From: Paraspadella gotoi
Taxonomy: Eukaryota > Chaetognatha
DNA: 64,000 nucleotides
Direction of reading: 5' to 3'
NCBI GenBank assembly: GCA_051294375.1
Contig: CM119268.1
Span: forward strand, 23,086,256 to 23,150,255
The translations under genes were made by a program, and so were the position numbers. A model generated the notes under the pieces. That model was not told the DNA's origin and did not search any database. It saw only the letters and a program-made list of their open reading frames with translations. This document shows, piece by piece, positions 11,173-22,000 of this stretch. Each line of letters opens with the position of its first letter. Positions within the stretch are counted from its first letter, which is position 1.

Positions 11173-12773
11173 AAACCATCGTTTTCAGGTTCTCTTTCTT
11201 ACTCGTTACCTTAAGACTTACGTAAGACTATAACCTCCGGTTGTAATTAAAGAGAAAAAATCAAGTTTTGCCTTCAATTAATTATTTTTCCCAAAACTCG
11301 TTTTCGGTTTTGCGTTAATTCCTTAGATTTTAACGAAAACAACAACAATAACAACAACAACAAAAACTAAACCTTCCCACACCTTGTCCGCTTCCTCCAG
11401 CTTTCCTACAGCAGCCAACAACAGCTCCATACATTTGACCACGTTGCTTTTTCCGTAGACTCTCTCCAGCAGAGAAAGGAAGGCAGCGGGCGAGTGGTTC
11501 TCTTGACACTCACCCGCTTGTCTAAAGGGAGAGAGAGGGAGAGAGAAATGAGGGGAGAGGGGAGGGAGAAAGAGAGGGGAAGAGGGAGGGAGGAGAGGGA
11601 GTTAGGGAGAGGATTGGAAAAGATTAGAAAGATTAGAGAAAGATTAAAGATAGATTAGAGAGAGATTAGAAAAAGATTTAATAGCGATTTGAGAAAGAAT
11701 AAACAAAGATTAAAAAGAGATTAAAGAAAGATTTAATAGTGATTTAAGAAAGTTTAAAGAAAGATTAAAGAGAGATTAGGGAAAGATTAAATAGAAATCG
11801 AAAATATTAAAAAAGATTAGAAAGAAATTAGAGAAAGATTTAATAATGATTTAAAAAAAAAAGAAAAAGATTAAGGATAAATTAGAGAAAAATTAAATAG
11901 CGATTTGAGAAAGAATAAAGAAAGATTAGAGAGAGATTAGCAAAAGATTAAAGAGAGATTTGAGAAAGATTATAAAAACTAGATATAAAGAGACGAGAGA
12001 AAAAGTTATAAGAGAATTATTTTATATTTACTTATCTAATATTCACTATCTGCAGCATTTCAGCATCCTTACTTGTAGCAAGAACTTGCCACAACCTTCT
12101 TACCTAACGTCAGTCTCCGCTAACCACACCATCCACTTAACGTCTTCCTTCCCAGCGACCCTCGACAGATCGACGGAGATGTGCTCCTTCATCGTCCTTC
12201 CCAAGGCCGTCGCCGACGTCTCTCGTCCGGAATCGGAGCGTGTGGACGAGCGATTGGGGGAAGAGCTGGAGGTACGGTGGGGGCGGGCGGGGCTGGTTTG
12301 AGGAAGGAGGGATGGAATGAGGAAATCAATTAGTAAATTAACTATCGGCGGAACTTAAATACCAGTTAATAGTTAATCTATAAATATTGTATTATATTTT
12401 TATAAATCGCCCGGTTTTAGCTACAATTCAGTAATAATTTTTTTTTAGGTTTGAATAAAAGGGCAAGGGATAATGATTGGGCTGATAGATAGATTAGATT
12501 AAAAAGATATTAGAGTAAAAATTAAGTTGCGATGGATTAATAATAGAAATGAGTCGGATTTCAAAAAACAGCGCCAAATATTAAATAACATTACCTTCTG
12601 CTGTTGATTCTCGTTCTGACTGATTTGACTTTCAATCCATCGCCTTGACTGTTGTTGTTGTTGTTGTTGCGATTGTCGACGTGGCCGTTGGCGTGGCCGT
12701 TGGCGTGGCCGTTGGCGTGGCCGATGGCGCTGCTGTTGGCGCTGGGCCTGCCAACTCGAACTTCGCTCTCCAT
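8376..12773 (-). CDS. Multi-exon gene with a death-effector-like domain
   Basis: Minus-strand exons: 12773-12595 (ATG at 12773), 12265-12104, 11521-11383, 9646-9519, 8837-8641 and 8525-8376. The first five join in phase with consensus GT-AG sites. The start encodes a short region with a GHAN repeat and an Asn run, then a Ser/Arg-rich linker. Exons 2 and 3 give a roughly 75-residue helical segment (LSRVAGKEDVKWMVWLAE ... PAAFLSLLERVYGK ... KCMELLLAAVGKLEEAD) whose hydrophobic spacing resembles death-effector domains such as that of FADD. A charged region follows (IVNDLRDLIEDDDNDVLWER). The joins to the exon at 8525-8376 (RRPFEGKKLKSVSVS) and to 7962-7785 are off by one in phase. A role as a death-fold adaptor is inference; other helical bundles remain possible. 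Confidence 0.7.
8591..8635. repeat. (CT)n microsatellite
   Basis: CT run of about 45 bases, directly past the donor of the exon ending at 8641 on the minus strand. Confidence 0.9.
8845..9110. repeat. (GATT)n / GAGATTGATTGA tract
   Basis: Imperfect repetition of GATTGATTGAGA in an intron; no coding potential seen. Confidence 0.85.
9838..10075. repeat. (ATT)n array flanked by a ~55-bp direct repeat
   Basis: An ATT trinucleotide run spans about 9906-10010. TTGTTTATAAAATTGAAAAT and ATACAGTGCAGTTTATT occur in the same order on its left (9858-9905) and again on its right (10026-10072), nearly identical. The flanking copies suggest the array and its edge duplicated together. From 10075 to 11130 I see only AT-rich noncoding sequence. 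Confidence 0.85.
11132..11171. repeat. (CT)n microsatellite
   Basis: CT run of about 40 bases in the intron between the exons at 11521-11383 and 9646-9519. Confidence 0.9.
11525..11990. repeat. Degenerate GAGAAAGATTAAA minisatellite
   Basis: Loose repeats of AGATTAGAGAAAGATT and AATAGCGATTTGAGAAAG with a period of roughly 22-24 bp and much drift. It fills the intron between the exons at 12265-12104 and 11521-11383. Confidence 0.7.
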
Positions 12774-13050
12774 CGTCTCTTTTTTTTTCTTTTTTTTGTT
12801 TTTTTTTCTGTTTTTGTTTTGGGCGAAGTATTTTTTTGTGCTCACTGTTTCTATCGCTGTTTCTCGTCGCTGTTTTGTTTTGTTTTTTTTAATTCGAAGT
12901 CTGCAATAAAACGAATTTCAGCTACGAGGATTCATGTTTTTTTTGGGTCGAAATTCGTTTCCTAAAAAAAAAAGAAAAAAAAAAGAGAAAAAATAAAATC
13001 GAATAAGAATATTTATTTTTCAAAGTGATTAAATATATTTATTTAATTAT

Positions 13051-13195
13051 TCCAAATGTTATTATTTACTGATAAATTCATTAGTTAAGTATTCTAAATA
13101 CTTTTATTATTTACTGATAAATTCATTAGTTGATTATTTTAAATGCTTTTATTATTTACTGATAAATTCATTAGTTGATTGATTATTTCAAATGT
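13051..13195. repeat. ~55-bp AT-rich tandem repeat, three copies
   Basis: TTATTATTTACTGATAAATT followed by CATTAGTTGATTATT occurs three times with small differences. It lies upstream of the start of the gene ending at 12773. The stretch 12774-13050 is AT-rich with no gene visible. Confidence 0.8.
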
Positions 13196-13349
13196 TTTTT
13201 TTTAGTGATTTTAGTTTTGGCTGAGATTTTGAAAATAAAGGAACGACTGAAAAATTTAAGATTTAAAAAAAAAGATAAGATAAAATAAAATGAGAAAAAA
13301 TCCACGAAGCTATATTGACAAATTTGTGTGACGAAGAAACGAGGCAGAA

Positions 13350-13430
13350 ACTAGAGAGCGAGAGAGAGACAGAGACAAAATGAAAACTAGAAAGCGAGAG
13401 AGAGACAGAGACTAAATGAAAACCGGTTCG
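13350..13430. repeat. ~42-bp tandem duplication
   Basis: AACTAGAGAGCGAGAGAGAG plus ACAGAGACAAAATGAAA is repeated once with two substitutions. Confidence 0.7.
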
Positions 13431-13664
13431 TTTCATAATGAATCAAATCCGGTAAATGAATAGAATGAATGAAATGAATTTACACCTGAATAGAAAAAAG
13501 GAAAAAAAGAAAGAAACAAGTTTTGAGTTTCTACTTCACCTACTGATGAGAATTAATACCAGGAATCATATTTACAATTTTTGCAATTTAATAAAATATT
13601 TCGAGTAAACCAGAACAGAAATTTTGGTTCATTTATCATTTTTTTAGATTTGAGTACCTTTCTG

Positions 13665-13667
13665 GAA

Positions 13668-13741
<74 letters not shown>
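13665..13741. repeat. (GA)n microsatellite
   Basis: Interrupted GA run. From 13440 to 14280 no gene is visible apart from this repeat. Confidence 0.9.
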
Positions 13742-13743
<2 letters not shown>

Positions 13744-14284
13744 CAGAGATTTTATTCCAATTTATTGTTATAAAACGTAATTACAGTAAGCGTCATTTTT
13801 TAATTGAAAACGGATAATTTTTTTGAACAAAGTTCACATTTGGAATAAAATTAGGTTTTATGGTCAAAGAAAGATGAAAGAAAGAAAAAAAGAAAGTAAA
13901 AAGAAAATAATTAAATATACTTAAATGTAAATACGTCTAAAAGTTAGGTTATATCAGGTTATATCTATTTTATGACTATATCCTTCATTACCTATATCTA
14001 CATCAAAAAGCCAGGTTTTCATAACTAATGCAGGATTAAATGCAATTAGCTATCAACATTGCAATCTTAGTTTTACGCCAATCAGTTCGGATAATAAAAT
14101 TATTTTCGGCTGCGCAACAAATTGGGCGTCGAATTCAGATCATTCGTGGTTTTTCTTTTCAATTGCGGTTTTTTACTCTGAAATTTCAAAAACCCGTATA
14201 TACTATGTACAGGTGTTGTAATAATGTTTTGAAAAAATAAAATAAGGACTCGATTGATTATTCAAAAAGTCTGGTAGTGAGTGT

Positions 14285-14303
14285 GTGTGTGAGAGAGAGA
14301 GAA

Positions 14304-14374
<71 letters not shown>

Positions 14375-14404
14375 GAGATAGAGAGTAGAGAGAGAGAGAG
14401 AGAG
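14285..14404. repeat. (GA)n microsatellite
   Basis: GA run of about 120 bases with a GTGTGT start and a few interruptions. From 14405 to 15285 the sequence is AT-rich and I see no gene. Confidence 0.9.
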
Positions 14405-15290
14405 GTTGGAATATTCTAGAGGTGAATTTTGTTTAAAAACTGGAATACAAAAAAAGGGAGCGAAGCAAATAAAAGCAAACAATAGAACACGGATCAGACG
14501 AAAATAAAATACTTTTTTTTGACAATGAATTAGTGATTTTGAATTCGATTAATGTACTAGGCGTTGGCAGAGTCCTTGTTGTTGTTGTTGTAAATCAAAG
14601 GCGAAAAAGAAATATTTGTGAAACTTAAAAGTAAACTAATAAACTTTAATTTTAAATTTTAAATGTTATATATCTAACAAAAATAATCAAAATGTAAAGA
14701 AATGAAAATCTACCCTAATATTAAGGATTAAAACAAACATAGAAAAGAACATTTAATACTAAAAACTTGAAAAAATAAAATCCCATCTTTATTTTGTAAA
14801 ATGTGACTTTCTGTTTTGAACAAACTGTATATTTGGTTTTTGCATTAGGGCGCGCCGTGGTTGGAAGATTGTCAAAGAAATTAACGAGTTCTTGCTTGTT
14901 TTAAAATTTGGCCCAATGATATTAGGAAAAGACAAGTCCAGGGGAAGACAAGGTCAGGTAGCAGGGAAAAAGACAAGCAATGTTAAGTAAGAAAAGTCAA
15001 GTTCGACAGAAATAATGTGTTTTTTTTTTAAATCGTTTTCTCAAAACAAATTAGTTCTTCTTTTCTTGTTTTGTTTAAAAAAAGTTTTTAAATTCCATGT
15101 CTTTTTCATGCTTTGCTTTTTTCCTTTTGCTTTTATTGTCAAATGTGGATCAAGTCTTTTCAACATTTAAGACGAATTGGTACATTTATTCTTCTGAACC
15201 CACGAGTTTAGTTAAATGAATTTAAGTCTCCTTTTGATCGACCGAGTTCAGCGAACTGAGAACAGAAATGGTTTTTTTCGGGCGACAACA

Positions 15291-15417
<127 letters not shown>

Positions 15418-16004
15418 TGACTCGGTCTAAAATTAGGTTACTTTTAACGACGACGACAACGACGACGACGACGACAACGGCGACTTTAAAACCAGTTGTT
15501 TTATCTTCACCTCATTTCGTAAAATATTTCACTTTTTGTTCCCAGGATTGGACAAGCAAAGAATTGAGTTTCTTCAGAATTCATTTTTACATTCTGGAAA
15601 TTGTATTTGTAAATAAAAAGAAGTATATTTTAGGTATTTTATAATTACTACATAGTATGTACAAGAGTTCAAGAGTAACAAGAGTAATAAAAGATAAAAT
15701 TTCTAAAAAAGCAAAAACTAATTTAGATTGTTGTCTTTTTAAAAACTATTTATATAAACATTGACAATTAGAATCTCAAGAACATTATTTGTTAATAATA
15801 ATTGTAGAAATAATAATAGTATTAATAATATAATTGCTCTGAAAGTTTACCATTTTCAAATTTATGAATCTGACGTTGTACGAAAAATAAATAAAATAAA
15901 TATAAAGACTAGAGTAAAATAGATTAATTCATCAAATGTCTAATAAATATTTTATTATTTTTTTACGATCGTAAAAATGGAAGTCGACGAAAAATTCTTT
16001 TCAA

Positions 16005-16005
16005 C

Positions 16006-16038
<33 letters not shown>
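16005..16038. repeat. (ACG)n trinucleotide repeat
   Basis: About eleven ACG units, preceded by AT-rich sequence. Confidence 0.85.
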
Positions 16039-16039
<1 letters not shown>

Positions 16040-16242
16040 ATCGATAGAAATGAGTTTCACATCCTCGATGAATCACGGGTTCACAGTTGGGGAAGTGAAA
16101 GAAATGTGAAGTGTAAGAGAAATGAAGTGAGAGAAAGTGGAGAAGTGTGATTCTGTCAAAAGAAAAATAATATTAATAATAACAAAAATGACAACTGAAA
16201 ACTGACAACAGACTAAACAACGACGACGAAAAACAAAAGAAA

Positions 16243-16243
16243 A

Positions 16244-16337
<94 letters not shown>
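16243..16337. repeat. (CT)n microsatellite, about 95 bp
   Basis: Uninterrupted CT run shortly before the start of the triplicated region (about 16541). Confidence 0.9.
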
Positions 16338-16340
<3 letters not shown>

Positions 16341-16796
16341 AACCCATGAGAAAGCGGAAATATAGAATGAGAGACTGGCCAGTGACCAAAACTGACCCGC
16401 TGCTTTTAAGAGGTGAGTCTTGAATGAGGACAAACGATTCTCAAGTGAAGAGAGAGATCAGTGTCACTGGTGGATGTGATAAGGGTCAGTGATAAGGGCC
16501 TGTGATAAGGGGATGTGATTGGTGAGAAGAATTGATAAATTCTTATCATTTGGTCATAGAACCATAACGAGTATATAAATAATGAAATGAAATGAACCAA
16601 AAAGAAATGAAATGAAATGATATGAACCCAAATGAACTAAAATGAAAATAAAAGAAAATAAAGGATATGAAATGAAATGAAATACAAAATGAATTGTAGA
16701 TCCTTCATTTATTCTCTCATTTTCATAATATGCTCTCTCTCTCTCTATCTCTTTCTCCCTCTTTATTTCTCCCTCTCTTTCTCCCTCTCCTTCATT

Positions 16797-16838
<42 letters not shown>

Positions 16839-17759
16839 TCCTCTCGTCTCTCTCTGCTCTCACACACACACAGACGCCACACATTGATGCATCTTCGATT
16901 TTCCATTCAAACTAGTTGAAGCTTCATTCATTATTCTTAGGATCGCGATGACCTCTCTCTCTCTTACTCTCTCTCTTTCGCCTCCTCTTTCCTCTCTCTC
17001 TCTCTCTTACTCTCATCTTTCTCTGTCTCTCTCTCGTCAACTTACTCTCTCATCTCCTCTCTCCTCGCATCTTCCTCATACTCTCGTCTGATCTTGGCTC
17101 TTTTGCGGGAATCACTTACTCTCTGTCTCTCTCTGTCTCATACTTCTCTCTCTATTAACTTCTTCTCTCCTCTGAGTTCGTGCGAGTGCTCTGGCTCTGA
17201 CTCTCATCGCTCATCCTCTCCCAGTTGCTCCTCCAGGATCGTCTCTCTCTCTCTCTCTCTCTCTCCCCGCTTCTAGAAGTAACGTTCGAAACCGGAAGTA
17301 ATGTCACGTGACCGGCTCCAACCAAGTGGAAACGAGATGCAGCAGCAGCAAATGCACTTGCCGCACAAGGAAAAAGCGCAGGAAGAAACGCTGCGACGAC
17401 GCAGCCATCGTTTCCGCTCTTCGACTGTTGGAGGAAAAAAAAAGTCGTTGATAGAAAGAATTTGTAGTCGTCGTGCGACGTCGTCGTCATTGTTATCATC
17501 ATTGTTTGTCATATTGACATTATCATTGTCATCGTTGATTTCGTAGTCATCATCGCACTATTGTCGTCAATTGTCAACGTCATAAATCATTTTCATTGTC
17601 ATTCTTCATCAAATCTTTTTTTTTTTGTCGCTGTCAATCAGCCGTTATAATTATCATCAATAGTTATCGATGTCATTGTTGTCTTTTGTCATTGTTTGTC
17701 ATTTTTTGTCCATTGTCGTCGTCATCGTCATCTTCATCGTCGTCTCTGTCGTCGTCGTC

Positions 17760-18080
17760 CGTCATCGTCGAGTGAAATCTCGAATGTTGAGTGCTGACGG
17801 AAGTGAAAGACTTTTTTTGTGAATGGAAGAGAGAGAGAGAGAGATTAGAAGCGAGAGGGAGAGAGAGAGAGATTGCGTGGGTTGTATTCATTACATCTCT
17901 TACCGGTCTCTCTGCTCTCATCTCTCTCCTCTCTCTCTCTCGTCTCTCTCAGATCGTCATCCGTCTCTCTCTCATTCATCGTCGGGAGTGAGAAGTTCCC
18001 TTCTCACCGATTGCGGGTGACGAGAGTCCCCGCGCTCTTGTCTTCATTGTCCCGTTCCCAGGTGAACCGTTCCCCTCCCT
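17760..18080. other. Noncoding low-complexity stretch of version A
   Basis: GAGAGA/CTCTCT runs, then a GC-richer stretch with GAGTGAGAAGTTCCCTTCTC, paralleled at 29500-29760. I see no gene. In 17460-17760 GTC/ATC-type trinucleotide repeats dominate (parallel in B at 29186-29490). Confidence 0.6.
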
Positions 18081-19079
18081 AAAGAGTGGATTGAAAGGGG
18101 CGAATCGACCTTTAATTGTAGAGATATTTACGTAAGTTAAATAAATTTAAATTTATAAACATGTGTACTTGTTTATTGGATTTAAGTCTTTCGGTTTCTG
18201 TTATGAAATTGGTACGAAAGGCACCAAATATAAAATATTCTTTTCATTCATGTATGTTACGCATTAAACTTACAAGGTTCTTTCATTTGTGAGAAGACTC
18301 AAGCAATACAAGAGTCGAAACATGTCCAATTATTTGTCGTTGTTGCCCACTTTTTTTTCCCACAATTCGAAAAGCGGGGGAGATGAGGGCCGCAACGAAA
18401 AGAGAATTAAAACACAGTGTCTACCGAATGCAAAGCGCCAAATCAAATATTTAAAAAATTAACACTGGGGTGTTCTTTGTTTCTGTTCTTTTGTCTTTGT
18501 TCTTTCTTTCCTTTTATCTTTCTTTCTCTGACGCTACTGATGGAGACGCATGAAGGGGAAGATGGAGAGTGTGGGAGAAGAGGGACATTAAGAGAGAGAG
18601 GTGTAGGGGTGGGTGGGATGTCTTGTTTGTGTGTGTTGAGGGTTGGTCTGTGGTGGTCTTTTCTTTCGTTTTGTCTTGTCTGTGTGTTCTTTTCCTTTCT
18701 TTGTTTTTTTTTTATTTTTTCTTTTTTTCTTTCTTTTTTCTTTCTTTGAGCTGTTCTTTCAACTTTCTTTCACTTACAAAAATTTTTCTCTAATCACCCA
18801 ATAAGTCATACCATATCATGCTAATATCATACAAACGTTTCATTTCAGCAGTGGGGAGTTGAGCATGGGGGCGCCAGGCGGAGGCGATGCGGCGCGTTCG
18901 TTTCAAAAATTTGCAAGGTGCAAACAGTCCATCTCAACGTACTGGCGGATGCAGTAAGTCTGCCAAGGTAGCAGATGGCACTCTGGCGGTGTTTGCACCC
19001 GAGAACTTTCCGGTTCCAAGGAGAGGAAGGAACGGATTTTTCGCCTTGAAGCTACGAAACCAGCGCAGACGATAACGAG

Positions 19080-22000
19080 GCGGGTCATCTTATTCTGTCT
19101 GTGTCTCTCTTCTCTCGGTTTCGGTTCGATGTCGCGTCTTGTTGGTCGGTAGTGTTCGGTCGTCTGGTGCGGTTCGGTGTGTTATATTGGTAGGGTGTTA
19201 GTGGGGGGGGTCTGTCGTAGTGTTGGTGTCGGTGGCTTCGGATCGGGGGTTATTGATGCTGGGTGCTGATTGTTCTCGGGTGGTTGGTACGTGGGTCGTT
19301 GAGGGTGTGCGCTGTGTTTTGTTTTGCTCGTCTTCATGTGTTTAGGTTCGTGAGATGGAGTTGTCAGTGTGTGTCTGGTGCGTGTGTGTCTTCTGACTAG
19401 TCCGTTGTCTCGTGCCGGTGACTGTCTTCTTCTGAGTAGTCTTAGTTTTGCGGTTCTTGATTTTCTTGTGGATTGTTATGTGTTTTTTCTTTCTTTTCTG
19501 CGAGAGATTCGGATTTTGGTTAGCTTTGACATTTGGTGGTTATTGGTTTTGAGGATGATTGCGTTGTTGTAGTCTTATCTTTCTTGTCTTAGGAGTCGTT
19601 AGAGGTCTTTCTTATGTGGAAGGAGAGAGGTAAGAGAGCTGGTGGTGTGGGGAGAGGGGGGATTCGTGGGTAATTGAGATAAGTGTGGTTGTTATCGTTT
19701 GTTTGTGGTGAGGATGATTGATTGGGTTTGTCTCTCGTCTGTATGACTTCTGGGGTCTGGTGTGGGCTTTGGTTGAGTCCGATTTCTGTTTCTTTTTTAT
19801 CTTGATATCACTTATGATACTTGGTCTCTGTTTCTTTCGTTGATCTTTTCTCCATATTCTTCAGTTTGCGATGTGCTCTTTTTTCTTTTTTCTTTTTTGT
19901 TCTTTTCAGATCTTTGAGCTTTTTTTTCAATATCATTTTGTTCTGCCCATTCATGATTGTTTCTTTTTTTGCTGCTCGACACACGTGAACAGGGACAGAG
20001 GATGAACTGATCTTTCGCTCTGCGCGTCGAGGGTGTCTCACTCCGTGGGGGGAGACGGGTCCGAGCTCTCGGGAACAATCGTTAGAGGTAGTTCCTTGCT
20101 TCAATACAAACGCGCATTGAGAAATTTTCCTTCACGGAGAGGTCGTTCCCTTCCACGTCGTCGCCGAACCCTCAAAGCTCCAGCATTCATTAGAGACCAA
20201 GTCAGAAAAGCGACACTGTGTTCGTTTTGGAGTTGAGCCAAGGTATAGCAAACAGCTTAATTTATAAAATGTGGTTGGTATAGGGCGGATCTCTGAGTGG
20301 GCATGGCGTAGAGAAATAAGACGACGCTTGATTGGCTTAGATTAGCCGAAGTAAGGAGACGTCCCGGAGCGGTCGCGCGCGTAAGAGGGAGTTATACCGG
20401 GGTGAACGAAGCCATGTGAGTGCTTACCACTAGGGAGCTACGGATCGGAGTGCGTGTTGGGCTTGGTGCTGGTAGAGGGTTGTGGGTTGTGTTGGTGGTG
20501 TGTGGGTTGTGTTGGAGTGTTCAGGTTGGTCTGGGTTGGGGTGGGTGTGTGTTGGTTTTGCGTATGTGTGCGGAGCGCTCGTGGTGGTGTGTGTTGGGTG
20601 GTGGTAGGGAAGCCGTTGTTTGACGGGAGTTTGGTGTGATGTGGGGTAGGGGGGTGGTGTGTGGTTGTGTTTGTTGTGGTTTTGGTTAGTGGTCTGTGTG
20701 GTGTGGTGGGACGGTGTGCGGTGTGTTGGGTTTGCGGTCGTGGTGTCGGTAGGTCTTGCTCATCGTATCCTCATCGTCGTACAAGAAATCGGGGCTTCTC
20801 TTCAGGAGGACAGCATAGGAGAGACTCGTCCAAGCCAGTCATCTTCTAGTGGTTCGGGCGGTTCGATAGCTCGCTGAGTGGTATGGGTTTCTGTGGTGTT
20901 GTGTGGGATGGTGTGCGGTGGTGGGGAGGTGCGTTTGTTACTTGCGTGTGGCTCGGTGATGTGGGTGGGTGGTTGGTGTTGTTTGTGTATTGTTGGCTGT
21001 GTTTATGCTGCGGTGGTCGAGGGACGGTTCTATCAAGCATGGTTCTGGTTTGTTTGTGGTGTTGTTTGTTGGCGTGGTGTGGGAGTTTGTGTTTTGTTGG
21101 GTGTGGGTGTGGTTGTTTCTGGTCGGGTTGTTGGTTGTTGGGTGGGTGTTTTGTGCGTGGGGCGTGTTGTTATGGTTTGGTGTTTATGCTCGTGTGGTTG
21201 GTGTGTGTGTTGTGTGTGTGGAGGTTTGTTTGTGTGAGGTTTGTGTTGTTGTGTTGAGTGGTTGGTGGTCTGTGTGGCGGTGCGTATTTTGGTTGGTTGT
21301 GTGGTTGTGGTGGTGGTGGCGTGTGGGTGTGGTGGTTGAGTTTTGTGTGTGTTGGGTTTGTTGTTTTTTTGGGGTTTGTGTGTGGTGAGAGGGTGGTTGT
21401 GGGTGGGGTGCTGTGATGGTGGGTTTATGTGGTTGTCGTGGGTTTGTGTCGGTGGTGTGGGTTCGGCTGGGTGGTTCTGCGTTCGTTGCGTCGGTCGTTT
21501 GGGTGGCTTGTTGGTGTGCGGGGTTGTTGGTTGTGTGTTGTTCGCGTGCGAGTGTATTTGTTGTTCGGTCGTTGGTGTTGTGGGTGGTTGTGTGGGTGTC
21601 GTTTGTTGTTCTTCTGTGTGGGGTGTCTGGTGTCGGTTGGTGTGGGGTTGTTGTTGGGGTTGTGTGTTTTTTTGTGGTGGTGGTGGTGTTTGGTGTGTGT
21701 TTGTTTTGTGGTCGTGTTTTCGTTTGGTGTGGTTTGGTTTTGTGTGGTGTTCCTTGTTGTGTTGGGGTGTAGGTGGGGGTTTTGTTGGTGCGTGTTTGGG
21801 TTGTTGGGTGCGTATGGTGGTTGGTGTGTGATTGGTTGCTTGTGGGTGTTGTGTTTGGGGTTGGTTGTGTTGTGTGTTGGGTTCGGGCGTGGTTGTTGTG
21901 TTTGATTGGTGTGGGTTGTGTTTTGCTGGTGTGTGGTGGTTGTGTGTTGTTGGTGGTGGCGTGTTGGTGTGGTGGTGGTTGTTGTTGTGGTTGTGTGGTG

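Noticed and set aside
12645-12965. Plus-strand Val/Ala-rich open frame
   Set aside because: It is the reverse shadow of the first exon of the minus-strand gene starting at 12773, whose GHAN and Asn repeats create the bias.
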